Below are positions 24,239-33,315 of a DNA stretch of 64,000 nucleotides, piece after piece; within the stretch, counting starts at the first letter, position 1; each line of letters begins with the position of its first letter. Under the pieces are notes generated by a model. It saw nothing but the letters and a program-made list of their open reading frames with translations, was not told where the DNA came from and did not search any database. This DNA comes from Symbiodinium microadriaticum (lineage: Eukaryota > Sar > Dinophyceae > Suessiales > Symbiodiniaceae). The stretch is taken from NCBI GenBank assembly GCA_001939145.1, contig LSRX01000280.1, positions 489,927-553,926 on the forward strand. The letters run 5' to 3'. The translations under genes and the position numbers were made by a program.

Positions 24239-24480
24239 TCTTGAAGGGATAGTCCATGGTCCAGCATTTGGAGGTTCGTGGGACGCAGCAAGAAAAGTTA
24301 TACGTACCTTAATTGGGGTTATAAGTGTGTATAACTATAGTTACCTTTAGTTGTAGATCTATCCACTAAGTCCCACGATCCTTCAAGCATGCGCCAGGCA
24401 AGGGTGCCACCGTGAGCTTCGATGATCTCCCATTCGATAAGCCGAGATCCTAGGTATCCTTCCACCCGCACCGGGTGCGC
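24200..24480 (-). pseudogene. Unidentified exon split by a family C element
   Basis: With the element at 24268-24386 and one GCAT copy removed, the minus strand reads on without a stop from EGYLGSRLIEWEIIEAHGG through LAWRMLDHGL to RPVKVLVCSSS. The reading ends at a TGA. It follows the methyltransferase on the same strand and could be a later exon of it or a separate gene. I do not recognise the domain. Called pseudogene only because the insertion lacks an AG acceptor and may break the gene. Confidence 0.4.
24268..24386. mobile_element. Family C TIR element inside coding sequence
   Basis: Inverted ends TTGGAGGTTCGTGGGAC and GTCCCACGATCCTTCAA, flanked by exact GCAT duplications at 24264-24267 and 24387-24390. 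Confidence 0.8.
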
Positions 24481-24724
24481 TCCGGGTCAAGTATTCGTCG
24501 CGCCCTGGGCGGTTGTTAAGGAAGCTAGCTTAAGATACCAGATTTGGGATCTATAGGAACATTGGGGCTTTCCATGGTGTCGTAACACAAACGAAAACTC
24601 GTTAGCAAGAAATAAATCCCTAGTATGGCAGCATATAATACGGAAATCCTCGACAAGAGCCCAGCAGCTTCTGCATGGATTCATGCTGAGGGCGTGGTTC
24701 TGATGCATGTCGCGATCTCACCTG

Positions 24725-27700
24725 CTATGGGCACGAAGGACCTGCAGAGAGGTACTTCGCCAAGCGATGGCCACGCCCAGGTGGAGAATAAAGAATACCA
24801 TCCAGGGGGTACTGCTTGTGCTTCTTCAAGCTGTGGCCACATTCGAGGTTCTTGAGACTGAACTCTTTGGGAAAAGGCCTCGGTGAATAGGAGCCGTCCG
24901 ATGGGGGATGAAACCACATCCGTGATGCCAGCCAGGGGGCATCCAGAGCTTCCTCGCGTCTTTGGCAGGAGCCGGCCCACTTGTTAACCAGCAGCTCTGC
25001 ATGAGCGAATCCACGTCGCTCGAGCGATTGAAGCAACTCCGGCCTGTCGTCAAGGGCCTTGGCCCATTTTAAGTCAATGTTTGCACGCCAGGCGCATTCG
25101 AAGTAAACGTGAACTAGGGCCATGAGATCTCCAAGTCGTATCCGATTCATATCGGAGCTGTTGAAGATCCAACTGGAGGGCTCCAAGTGACTCCAAAATG
25201 CGACGCCTCGATGCGCAGCATTCTTAGGATCAAAGGCTGAAGGGTCCTTCAGCTCTTGATGATGGCCATCGAAACCATAGTAGTTATGATGCTTGATGTA
25301 GAAGAGCTGACCAGGCTTCGTCCACTGAAAGACACCTTCCACCACCAGCCGGTTATCCGGCAAGTGCTCGCTGACCATAAACATTCCTCGGTTCCCCAGT
25401 AGCCCCTTAATAATAAGGGTACCCTTTTTCCTACTGTCTGGTTTTTGATAACGGAACCCACAGAGAAAAAGGGCAAAAGGGTACTACGGGGGGACCTAGA
25501 TGCCGGCCGCATCGAAGTCGCCACGCTTAATGAGGCCAGTCGGCTGAATTGTTTCGAAAGTGCCGGGAAGCAGAATCACTTTTCCTGGGGAATGTTTAGG
25601 GTTTAGGGTTTAGGGCTTAGGAATGGAGTATTGATATATTGAGCTTCCATTTGCCGGGGATACATAGCAAGCTACTTGAATCATTGAAGGACCGTGGGAC
25701 TCTGGTAACTAGGGTTATACATAAGGTACCTAAAAAAATCAAGACTTCTATCCGCAAAAAAACCCTAAACCCTAAACCCTAATAGCTTATACCCTTTACC
25801 TACTAAGTCTCATGCTCCTCCAAATATAGCAGCCTAAACCGCAAAGCTGCGAACAAAACAACATGCAGTGCCAGCCCCATACATACCCAGGACAAGGATT
25901 TAGGGTTTTGGGTTTAGAGTTTAGGGCTCAGGGTATTGGGTTTAGGGCTTAGGCTTTAGGGTTTAGGGACACCCCTGATGTTTTTTTCGTTGACCCGGAA
26001 TGCAAACCAGGAGACATCCACCCCCGTGTCCCCGCCTGGGAAGGCTTGCATGATTTGAACGCCAGTGAAAGGAAATGTGCCGTACTTCTCAGCTGCCGCT
26101 GTCATACCTGGGTTGCACTTGCAGGGTCTTAAACATTCCAATCTGTAGCTCCTTCATACAAACTAGTGACTCTACTAAACCTACAAACCCTAAACCCCTA
26201 AAACCCCCAACCCCATACCCTGGACCCCAAAATCCTATACCCTACACCCTAAACCCTGACTTAAGGACGAAATGACCCTTAAAAGTAGGGGCCCTATACC
26301 CCTATACTATGAATCTCTATGTGGTATATGATTCCTGAAACCTTTTAGGGTTCATTTCGTCCTTAAGGTGCCGCCTAGATACAACGCTGGTACTGTGCGC
26401 AAGTGGTTTTGCACGTCGGTCCCAGGAGTTGTTTGCATTCACCTGAAAGGGTTTTCCTGGACCCTAAAGAACCAACCTTTCTAGGGCTCCTTATTATGCC
26501 TCCTTTATATAAGTCCTTAAAGAAGGTAGGTTAAAAGGGGATAAGGTCGGGGCTTAGGAAGTTCGGGCTTAGGGCTTATAGGGTTTAGGGCGTTAGCGTT
26601 TAGGGGTTGGTCATTTACGGCTTAGAGATTGGTAATTTAGGGTTTAGAGTTTGGCAACTTGGGGTTTGGGGTTTACCAGCACCCCCCGAGTACCGTTTAA
26701 TAGAGCCCTTATGATCCTTAATACTGGGTTCTTAGGGTATGATAGAGGGTAGTTGGGGGGGGGGGTGCTGGTAGGGTTTAGTACTTTAGAGTTTAGGGTT
26801 CAATAACTTTGGGTTTAGGCCCTTACGTGGGCTCCTTTTAAGCGGTGTTACTTTTTCTCATTCAGAATAAGGTTAGTATGTGCATCCATATGTATATATA
26901 AATAAGTATCTGCAAGACAAATATACAAAATTATGAGCATATACAGACATACAATGTATACATACGAATCAGAAGTACATTTACTTACTCTACTACTAGC
27001 ACAGAGTCACCTTCGCTCGGCGTTCTGCCGATCCTTCTGTTGCGCGTCCGCGCAGGCTTGTTGATGCACAGGGCAGGATCCAAACCTGGGTAGTAGGGCT
27101 TAGGCGGTTTAGGATTTATAGGGTTTAGGGTTTAGGGGTTTAGGCGGTTTAGGGTGTAGGGTTAACGGGTTTAGGCTTTACCCAAAGGCCCCTAAGTAGT
27201 TCCGCTTTGTGGTTTACATTTTGAATCCTAGAAGGTAATCCCAAAAAAGGAACTACTTAGGGGCCTATGGGTAGGGATTTAGGGATTAGGGTTTAAGGGT
27301 TAAGGGGAGTTTGTGATCTTTATAAGGAAACAAACGGTATTGCTCAACAGGAACCCAGAAACCCCAATAGGACTGCACACCTGCCTCCATGGCTACAACG
27401 CCCATGGGTCCTTGGCCCATACCAATATCCAGAAAGCGCAAACCTTTGAACGGCTTGAAGTTCTTCTCGGCCTCCTCATATCCCCACTTCTTCGTCATCT
27501 TCTTGACGGCTGCTCTCAGGCTTGCAGCGTCGGCATCTGACAGCGCTGGAGGAAGCGAAGGTTCCATGCACGGTGTCGTGGAGGTCGTCGGCTCCACGTC
27601 GGCTTCTGACTGAGACACAGATGTGGACGGTTCAACAGCACTCTCTAGCAACTCAGGCTCAGCACGTGAGATCGTGCTGTCGTTGCTTCGGATGTCGCCG

Positions 27701-27888
27701 TCGATAGCGAGGTGAGGCTCAGCTGATCGGTTCTCCCGCGCTGCTTCGGCAAAGTCTGCTCGTGGAGCTTCAGCCAACGAGCCTGCAACGCCTGCACGGA
27801 GTGACTCAAAGCTGGGAGACTCTGAAATCCACCAAAAGCCTGCAGATCCAAGCAGAACTGTGCCGACAAACAGGCATCGAGCTCGCAT
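24725..27888 (-). CDS. Membrane-anchored SAM-dependent methyltransferase, five exons
   Basis: Five minus-strand exons join in frame: 27888-27363, 27085-27011, 26107-26036, 25584-25504 and 25386-24725, giving about 471 residues; all four introns are phase 1. The start is the first ATG before a hydrophobic stretch (residues 6-21) that looks like a signal anchor, followed by an acidic, Ser/Glu-rich linker to about residue 110. Class I methyltransferase motif I is seen as FLDIGMGQGP near residues 151-160. Exon 2 carries DPALCIN and the last exon carries YIKHHNYYGFDGHH. I recall this arrangement (DPALCIN, LLPGTF, SEHLPDN, KHHxYYxxxGHH) from dinoflagellate predicted proteins. The substrate is unknown. 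The C-terminal end is uncertain: residues after RPFPKEF look less conserved, and a further intron is possible. Introns hold TIR elements and TTTAGGG arrays. Confidence 0.72.
25387..25503 (-). mobile_element. Family E TIR element forming methyltransferase intron 4 (GC-AG)
   Basis: On the plus strand the element runs 25387-25499 (113 bp) between CTCGGTTCCCC and its inverted end GGGACCTAG, flanked by ATTC and ATGC (3 of 4 bases match). Read on the minus strand, one flank copy plus the element makes a 117-nt GC-AG intron whose removal restores frame from DFDAAG to MFMVSEHL. Confidence 0.78.
25585..26035 (-). other. Methyltransferase intron 3 (GC-AG, phase 1)
   Basis: The donor is AG|GCGGGG and the acceptor CCCCAG|GA. 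The join yields the continuous motif QAFPGKVILLPGTF. This is one of three introns here lacking CT at positions 5-6. It carries TTTAGGG tracts and a degenerate family C-like element. Confidence 0.62.
26260..26367. mobile_element. Family A TIR element in methyltransferase intron 2
   Basis: CTTAAGGACGAAATGACCC left; CATTTCGTCCTTAAG right. Nearly perfect hairpin. Confidence 0.8.
26674..26774. mobile_element. Family G TIR element
   Basis: TACCAGCACCCCCCGAGTAC left; GGGGGGTGCTGGTAG right; 101 bp. It lies in methyltransferase intron 2. Confidence 0.75.
27086..27362 (-). other. Methyltransferase intron 1 (GT-AG, phase 1)
   Basis: It starts GTTTCTGGGT and ends ACCCAG; the downstream exon starts GTTT, so the first four intron bases are repeated exactly. 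The inner ends CTGGGT/ACCCAG are inverted. It contains a complete family D element and TTTAGGG repeats. Confidence 0.7.
27179..27273. mobile_element. Family D TIR element in methyltransferase intron 1
   Basis: TACCCAAAGGCCCCTAAGTA left; CTTAGGGGCCTATGGGTA right. Confidence 0.78.
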
Positions 27889-28046
27889 TGGCAGTATGCC
27901 TGAAAACCAGACAGCGTACCAGAGAAATCAAGGACTCTGCATGATCTACTCGACGAAGCCTGGCATCTGCTGGAACACAAGTTATTGTGTGTCTGATCTG
28001 AGCCGCAAGGTCGAGCGTTTCCAGGGCGTAGACAAGACCGGCTTTC

Positions 28047-28155
28047 CTCAAGGACGAAATAACCCTTCAAAGTAGGGGCCCTATACCCTTATACCATGAG
28101 TCCCTACATGGTATATGAACCCCTAAAACCTTTTGGAGTTCATTTCGTCCTTAAG
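28047..28155. mobile_element. Family A TIR element upstream of the methyltransferase
   Basis: CTCAAGGACGAAATAACCC left; CATTTCGTCCTTAAG right. It lies about 160 bp beyond the proposed start codon, so in the 5' region. Confidence 0.75.
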
Positions 28156-28449
28156 GCTCTACCTTAACATCCAAACGCACACAGCCTCAAAGTTGAACGA
28201 GGTCATGAGACGCCGAACCCAAGAATCCATGCTCCACACGACCCTTGCAGCCCCAGCCTTTGCTTGTTACTCGGATGGAAGCGCTGCTCGGTTCCTAAAG
28301 GCTGAGCCCCTAAACTCTAAACACTAAACCCCAGACCCCCAGAGCCGCACGAACTTTCCCCGAAGTCACTGTGACAACGTCCAGGCCAGTCCGAGGGTAC
28401 AGCTGGAAAGGCTGCTGCCATCATCCGGCCTGGACCATGCAAGTTCCAG

Positions 28450-29015
28450 TGAAAGAAAGAGAGAGAGAGAGAGAGAGAGAAGTCTAGGGTTTAGGGTTTA
28501 GGGGTAAGGGTTTAGGGGTTTAGGGTTTAGGGGTTTAGGGTGCGAGAGAGAGAGAGAGAGAGAGAGAGACCTCGTGTAGAAAAGGAGATGATTCAATTCC
28601 ATCTTTTTATCTATATATCTAGCCCCCGACATCTCGACATACCTACCTACCTACCTACCTACCTACCTACATACATACATACATACATACATACATACAT
28701 CAACTATAATACTACTAGCTTTAAAACCCTGAACTGAGCCATGAACCTTAGGCCCTTGACCCCGGAGACTCGGTGATGCTTCTTTTTCATTGAAGTCTGG
28801 TATCCTCGGATCTCTGGGTTCCGGTTTAGGGTTTTAGGGTTTTAGGGTTTAGGGTTTTAGGGTTTAGGGTTTTAGGGTTTTAGGGTTTTAGGGTTTTAGG
28901 GTTTTAGGGTTTAGGGTGTACCCCTAACTCGGTGCCTCAGAAAGCTCAAGCACTCCCGGTCCAAAACCGCGCGCACACACACGCACACGCACGCGCACAC
29001 ACACACACACACACA
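28450..29015. repeat. Cluster of GA, ACCT/ACAT and CA microsatellites
   Basis: GA runs at 28456-28481 and 28541-28569, CCTA then CATA at 28641-28700, CA/CG at 28972-29017, with TTTAGGG arrays between. Confidence 0.88.
28824..28917 (+). repeat. Interstitial TTTAGGG/TTTTAGGG array
   Basis: About 12 units; lies between GA and CA microsatellites. Confidence 0.88.
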
Positions 29016-29417
29016 CTCAGTCACGCGCACAAATTGAAATTTGCGTCTTCCCTAACCCCTACACCCTAAACCTTGAGGTTGCTGCTTCGGCTTGGCTTAG
29101 GTTTGAGGGTTTAGGTCTTGGGGTTTCAGAGTTAGGAGTTGAGGTTTAGGGCTTTAGGGGCGTTAGGGCTTTAGGGGTTTAGGGCTTTACGGTTTAGGGG
29201 TTTAGGGTTTAGGGCTTTAGGGGTTTAGGGGTTGAGGGTTTAGGACTTAGGGGTAGTTTGAGTTTTAGGGATTGGGGCATCCGGTTGGGTTGAAGCACGC
29301 AGGGTCCTGCACTTCATCCTGTCTCGGCCCAGCGTCTTGTCCTTTAGGGTTTTTGGTTTAAGGTCTCGGGGTTTAGGGGTCCTCTGAAGATGGAGGCAGA
29401 ATTAAGAGAAAACGAAC

Positions 29418-29525
29418 CTTAAGGACGAAATGACCTTTCAAAGTAGGGGCCCTATACCCTTATACCATGAATCCCTATATGGTATATGAACCCCTAAAAC
29501 CTCATAGGGTTCATTTCGTCCTTAG
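29418..29525. mobile_element. Family A TIR element
   Basis: CTTAAGGACGAAATGACC left; TTTCGTCCTTAGG right; GAAC lies outside both ends, offset by two G on the right. Confidence 0.75.
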
Positions 29526-29529
29526 GGGA

Positions 29530-30470
29530 ACGCAACACCACAACATGACTCCTTCAATATGATCAATGGCTTCAACCATTCGCAGAGATGCAGTGCTTTC
29601 CTCGCCTTGTCCTCCTCTGCCTTCTCCTCTTCTGTTACTAAATAGTGTATGTCTTGCTGTCGTTATTTCGTGTTTTCTTTCTTTGTGTCTTTATGTCTTT
29701 CTTTCTTTCTTTCTTTATGACATTCTTTCCTTCTGTTCTTCATGTTTGTGTGTTCCTGGCGTTCTTTGATTCATTCTTTCGTGTTTGCCCTCTTTCTGGG
29801 AGAGCTCTTTAATTCTGCTAGGTTCGTCCTGTAACTTTCTGTTTTTTGCGATGCAAGGGGGAAAATTGTTGATGGCCTAGACAAGTGTATTGATGCAGAT
29901 TTGTCGATTGCCTGAAATATGTAACCCCTACCTCCCTCAAATTGGGGCTAAAAGTAGCCATAAGTATGAATACCTCAGGCATAGCTCTCAATGCACTCCT
30001 AAGTATTTACACCGAAATTCACCCGCCCATGCGCAAGAAAAGAACAAGCCCTAGCAACAAGGATAACCTTTTTTCCCATTATTCAATTACCCCCATCCCC
30101 CCCCCACCGACTAACAAGCAAGGGCTTACGAAGGTCCTTGTCGGAATGCGTACTTAGTAGTAATGATAGCCTGCGGGTCTACTACCCTCTCATCGAGACA
30201 ACAGGACATGCCCCACTGTCAAACATGTCCCAGCGAGAGCCTTGTGCCGTGATCTTCGTCGGCAACCTGTCGAAACGAAGTCCACCAACATGTTGAACCC
30301 GAGTGTCCAAGATGCTTCGAAAAGACATCGGAACTATGCTCGCGATACTGACACGCAACCCAAACAGACCCCTGTCTGGAGTATAAGTTTGATAGAGAAG
30401 TCTAAGTAAATATTGCTTGTTTGCATAACCAACCCTAAAGCCTAAAGTACCCTAAACCCTAAACCCTGGC
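29530..30470. other. Unique stretch without TTTAGGG repeats
   Basis: Contains a TTTC run near 29690-29720 and the possible RRM fragment; otherwise I see no gene, TIR element or telomere-type repeat until 30435. Confidence 0.5.
30228..30296 (+). CDS. Possible RRM-start fragment
   Basis: An ATG opens MSQREPCAVIFVGNLSKRS; IFVGNL matches the RNP2 strand of RNA-recognition motifs, but a stop follows within eight codons and no RNP1 (K/R-G-x-G/A-F/Y) was found nearby. It could be an exon start or chance. Confidence 0.2.
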   Translation, partial: SQREPCAVIFVGNLSKRSPPTC

Positions 30471-30863
30471 TGGGTTCCAGCAATACAGACTTTTTCAAAC
30501 AAAAGAACTACGATAGCGACTATATGAAACCCTAAAAATTGGGGGGGGGGGTTCGGGATTGGGGTTTAAAGGTGTGGGGCTCAGGGGGTTTGGGTTTAGG
30601 GTTTAGGGTTTAGGGTTCAGGGTTTAGAGTTTAGGGTTGGGGGTTTAGGGTGTGTAGCTTACTAGTTTGGTCCAGAATGGCTTTTTTTTCTTTCTGGAAC
30701 TTCCATGAAAGGAAGCTGCGCTCGCTATTCTCATGCTCAGATTACGTGAACCCTAAACTCTACACCCTAAACCCTAAAACCCTAAACCCTAAACCCTAAA
30801 CCCTAAAACCCTAAACCCGCAACCCGTGCTATTGCGAGAATTGTTATAAGGGCTAGGGGAGTG

Positions 30864-30969
30864 CTACGGTTGATGGTATAAATCCTGCATTACCCATAAT
30901 GAGGAATAGACCATGATTCCCATAGTTTAGTGTCCTTAAGGTAATGCAGGATTTATATCATCAATCGTA
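30864..30969. mobile_element. Family B TIR element, reversed core
   Basis: CTACGGTTGATGGTATAAAT left; ATTTATATCATCAATCGTA right. Confidence 0.78.
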
Positions 30970-31052
30970 CGGCTCATGCCTTGACACACGCTGCCGGACT
31001 TAGTTCACGAGACTTTCTCTGACACCCTGAACTCACCAACCCCAAGCCCTAA

Positions 31053-31250
31053 ACCCACGGTTTAGGGTTTAGGGCTTAAGGGTAACCCTAAACCCTAAAA
31101 CCCTAAATCCCAAACCCTAACCCTAAACCAAACCCTCAACCAAACCCTAAACCCTAAAACCCTACAGCCCTAAACCCTAAACCCTGAACCCTAAACCCCA
31201 AGCCCTAAACCCTAAAACCCTAAGCCCTAAACCCCTGAATCCCTGAAGCC
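31053..31250. repeat. Head-to-head telomere-type repeats
   Basis: A short GGTTTAGGG run flips to a long CCCTAAA run at about 31080, which could fold into a hairpin. Confidence 0.75.
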
Positions 31251-31372
31251 CGAAGCCAGGTGTAGATCAGGGGACTCAGGGAGCACACTGCATGGAACCT
31301 GTATATCCACTTCCCCGAGGGTCCCTGGTACTAATATAGTTTAGGGGTTTAGGGGTTTCGGGTTTAGGGTAT

Positions 31373-31480
31373 TATGGGTAGTTCTCTAAATAACGGTCCC
31401 TTTTAGGGCCCTCTTTATAAGGCTGTCGTACTATCTTGGGGGCCCAAAAAAGGACCCTAATTTGGAGAACTACCCATATG
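31373..31480. mobile_element. Family F TIR element
   Basis: TATGGGTAGTTCTCTAAAT left; TTTGGAGAACTACCCATAT right. Confidence 0.75.
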
Positions 31481-31708
31481 CTACATGGGTACATGGACCC
31501 TACAGGCTTAGAGCTACTCATGTACCTTTCAGTACTGGTTGGCCCTTTAAAGCCTCTGAAAAAAAATAAGTAAATAGGGTCCTCTTAAGCCCAATAAGGG
31601 AACATATAAAATATCCCAAANTAAACCCCTATATAAAAACCTAAACCCCCCCAAAAAACCTAACACCCTGAAACCCTAAACCCCGAAACCCTCAAGGCTC
31701 TGGGGCCG

Positions 31709-31887
31709 ACTATTGATGCTGTAAATCCTTAGCATTACCTTGAAGACCCTAAACTGTGGGAATTACAGCATCATACCTCCCAAAAGGTTTAGGGGTTTAG
31801 GGTTTAGGGGTTTAAGGTTAAGGACCCTAAACTATGGGAATTCTGGTATAGCCCTTATTCTGGGTAACGCAGGATTTATATCATCAA
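31709..31887. mobile_element. Family B element with internal TTTAGGG insertion and partial duplication
   Basis: Left arm GACTATTGATGCTGTAAAT; the core GGACCCTAAACTATGGGAAT-type segment occurs twice, separated by a TTTAGGG tract; right arm ATTTATATCATCAACC. Confidence 0.65.
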
Positions 31888-33315
31888 CCCTAAACCCTAA
31901 ATCATACACCCTAACCCCTACACCCTACACCCTAAAACCCCTAAGCCCTAAACCCTATAGCACTCTTTAAAGGAAACCTAGGATCCCTATCGATCCCTTT
32001 AAAGGAACCCTAAAGCGCCCAGCCTGGATCTCCGGCAAAACTCGCCAAAGCAAAGCAGCGGCCAAGCCCCAGATGCCCAGGGAGGTGAGGTTTGCATAGA
32101 GGGGATCCTCTGGTTTAGGGTTCCTTTAAAGGGATCTATAGGGATCCTAGGCTTCCTTTAAAGGGTGCTATAGGGTTTAGGGTTTTTGGCTTTAGGCTTT
32201 GGGGGTTTAGGGTTTTCGGGTCTTTGGCTTTAGGGCCTTAAGGGTGTAGTGCTCAGGAAAAATAGGGGCCTGAATAACTAGAAGAGGGTTTTGAGATAAT
32301 ACTATACTATCCGTATATTTAGGAACCCCCCCAGAAGAGTTTAGGGTTTAGCGGTTTGGGGTTTAGGGCTTAGAGTTTTCCGGCTTTCGGAGCGTCAGGA
32401 TTTAGGGTTTTAGAGTTTTCAGGCCTTAGGAGTTTTGGGGTTTAGGGTTTAAGGTTTAGGGAAGGATCTACAACAAAAGCTCCCCCTAAGAGGGCTCCTT
32501 TAAAGCATTCTATAGTAGTTTAGGGTTCCAAACTAGGGAGATCGACTTTTTAGATCCTTCCGGTGGTCTGGGTTAGGCTTAGGTCCTCCTTTTCAGGGCT
32601 TTAGGGTTGAGGGTTTAGGGTTGAGGATGTAGGGTTTAGGGCTTGGGATTGAGGGTTTAGGGTTTAGGTTCCCTTTTTAAGGGCTTTAGGGTTTAGGGCT
32701 TTAGGGTTGAGGGTGTAGGGTTTAGGATTGAGGGTTTAGTTTTGTATTTTAAGGGTACTACAGCAATGCCACAAAAGCGCTTAGCAAGGGTCTCTATAGG
32801 GTGTAGGGACTAGGTATTGCTTTGTTTGGCGCTCTTTTCCAGTGCGGGGTAGCGTACTTCAGCGGTTCTGCAAAAGCTCGTCGCAAGGGCTTGATAAGGA
32901 TTTTCAGGGGTGTTGTGGGGGTTCGGTAACCTTCCTGCTTTGCTGGTTGTATTATTATGGAGCAAAGTTCGAAACCCTAAAACCCTGTACAATCCTAAAC
33001 CCAAAACCCTAAGCCCTCTAAACCCAAAACCCAAAACCCTGCACCCTGGTGTATCGTTCTCTACTGGTGCTACCTTTGAGGGTTTAGGGTGCATGGGGCT
33101 TCAAAAGGAGTTGGGGGAAGAGCAGTGGTTAGCCATTCAGCCCTTCCAGCCTGAAACCGCCTAAATCCCTATAGAAACCCTAAACCCCCAAACCCAATAT
33201 NTGTTGCTTTCGCTTAGGATGTCTTCTTTTTCTCCTTGGTTTGTATAAACATACAAAAAAGTTTACTAAACCAAAATCAAAAAAACTTACTAATCAAAAC
33301 ATTCGAAAATTGAGA

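Larger units (their letters stand above)
26108..27010 (-). other. Methyltransferase intron 2 (GT-AG, phase 1)
   Basis: The intron starts GTGACTCT and ends CCCAG|GTAT. At 903 nt it holds a family G element (26674-26774), a family N element (about 26459-26548), a full family A element (26260-26367) and TTTAGGG tracts, which shows how introns here serve as landing sites for further repeats. Confidence 0.65.

Noticed and set aside
27645-28070. 141-residue minus frame overlapping methyltransferase exon 1
   Set aside because: Out of frame with motif I and the anchor; Cys/Ser-rich shadow of the real exon, interrupted by a family A element.
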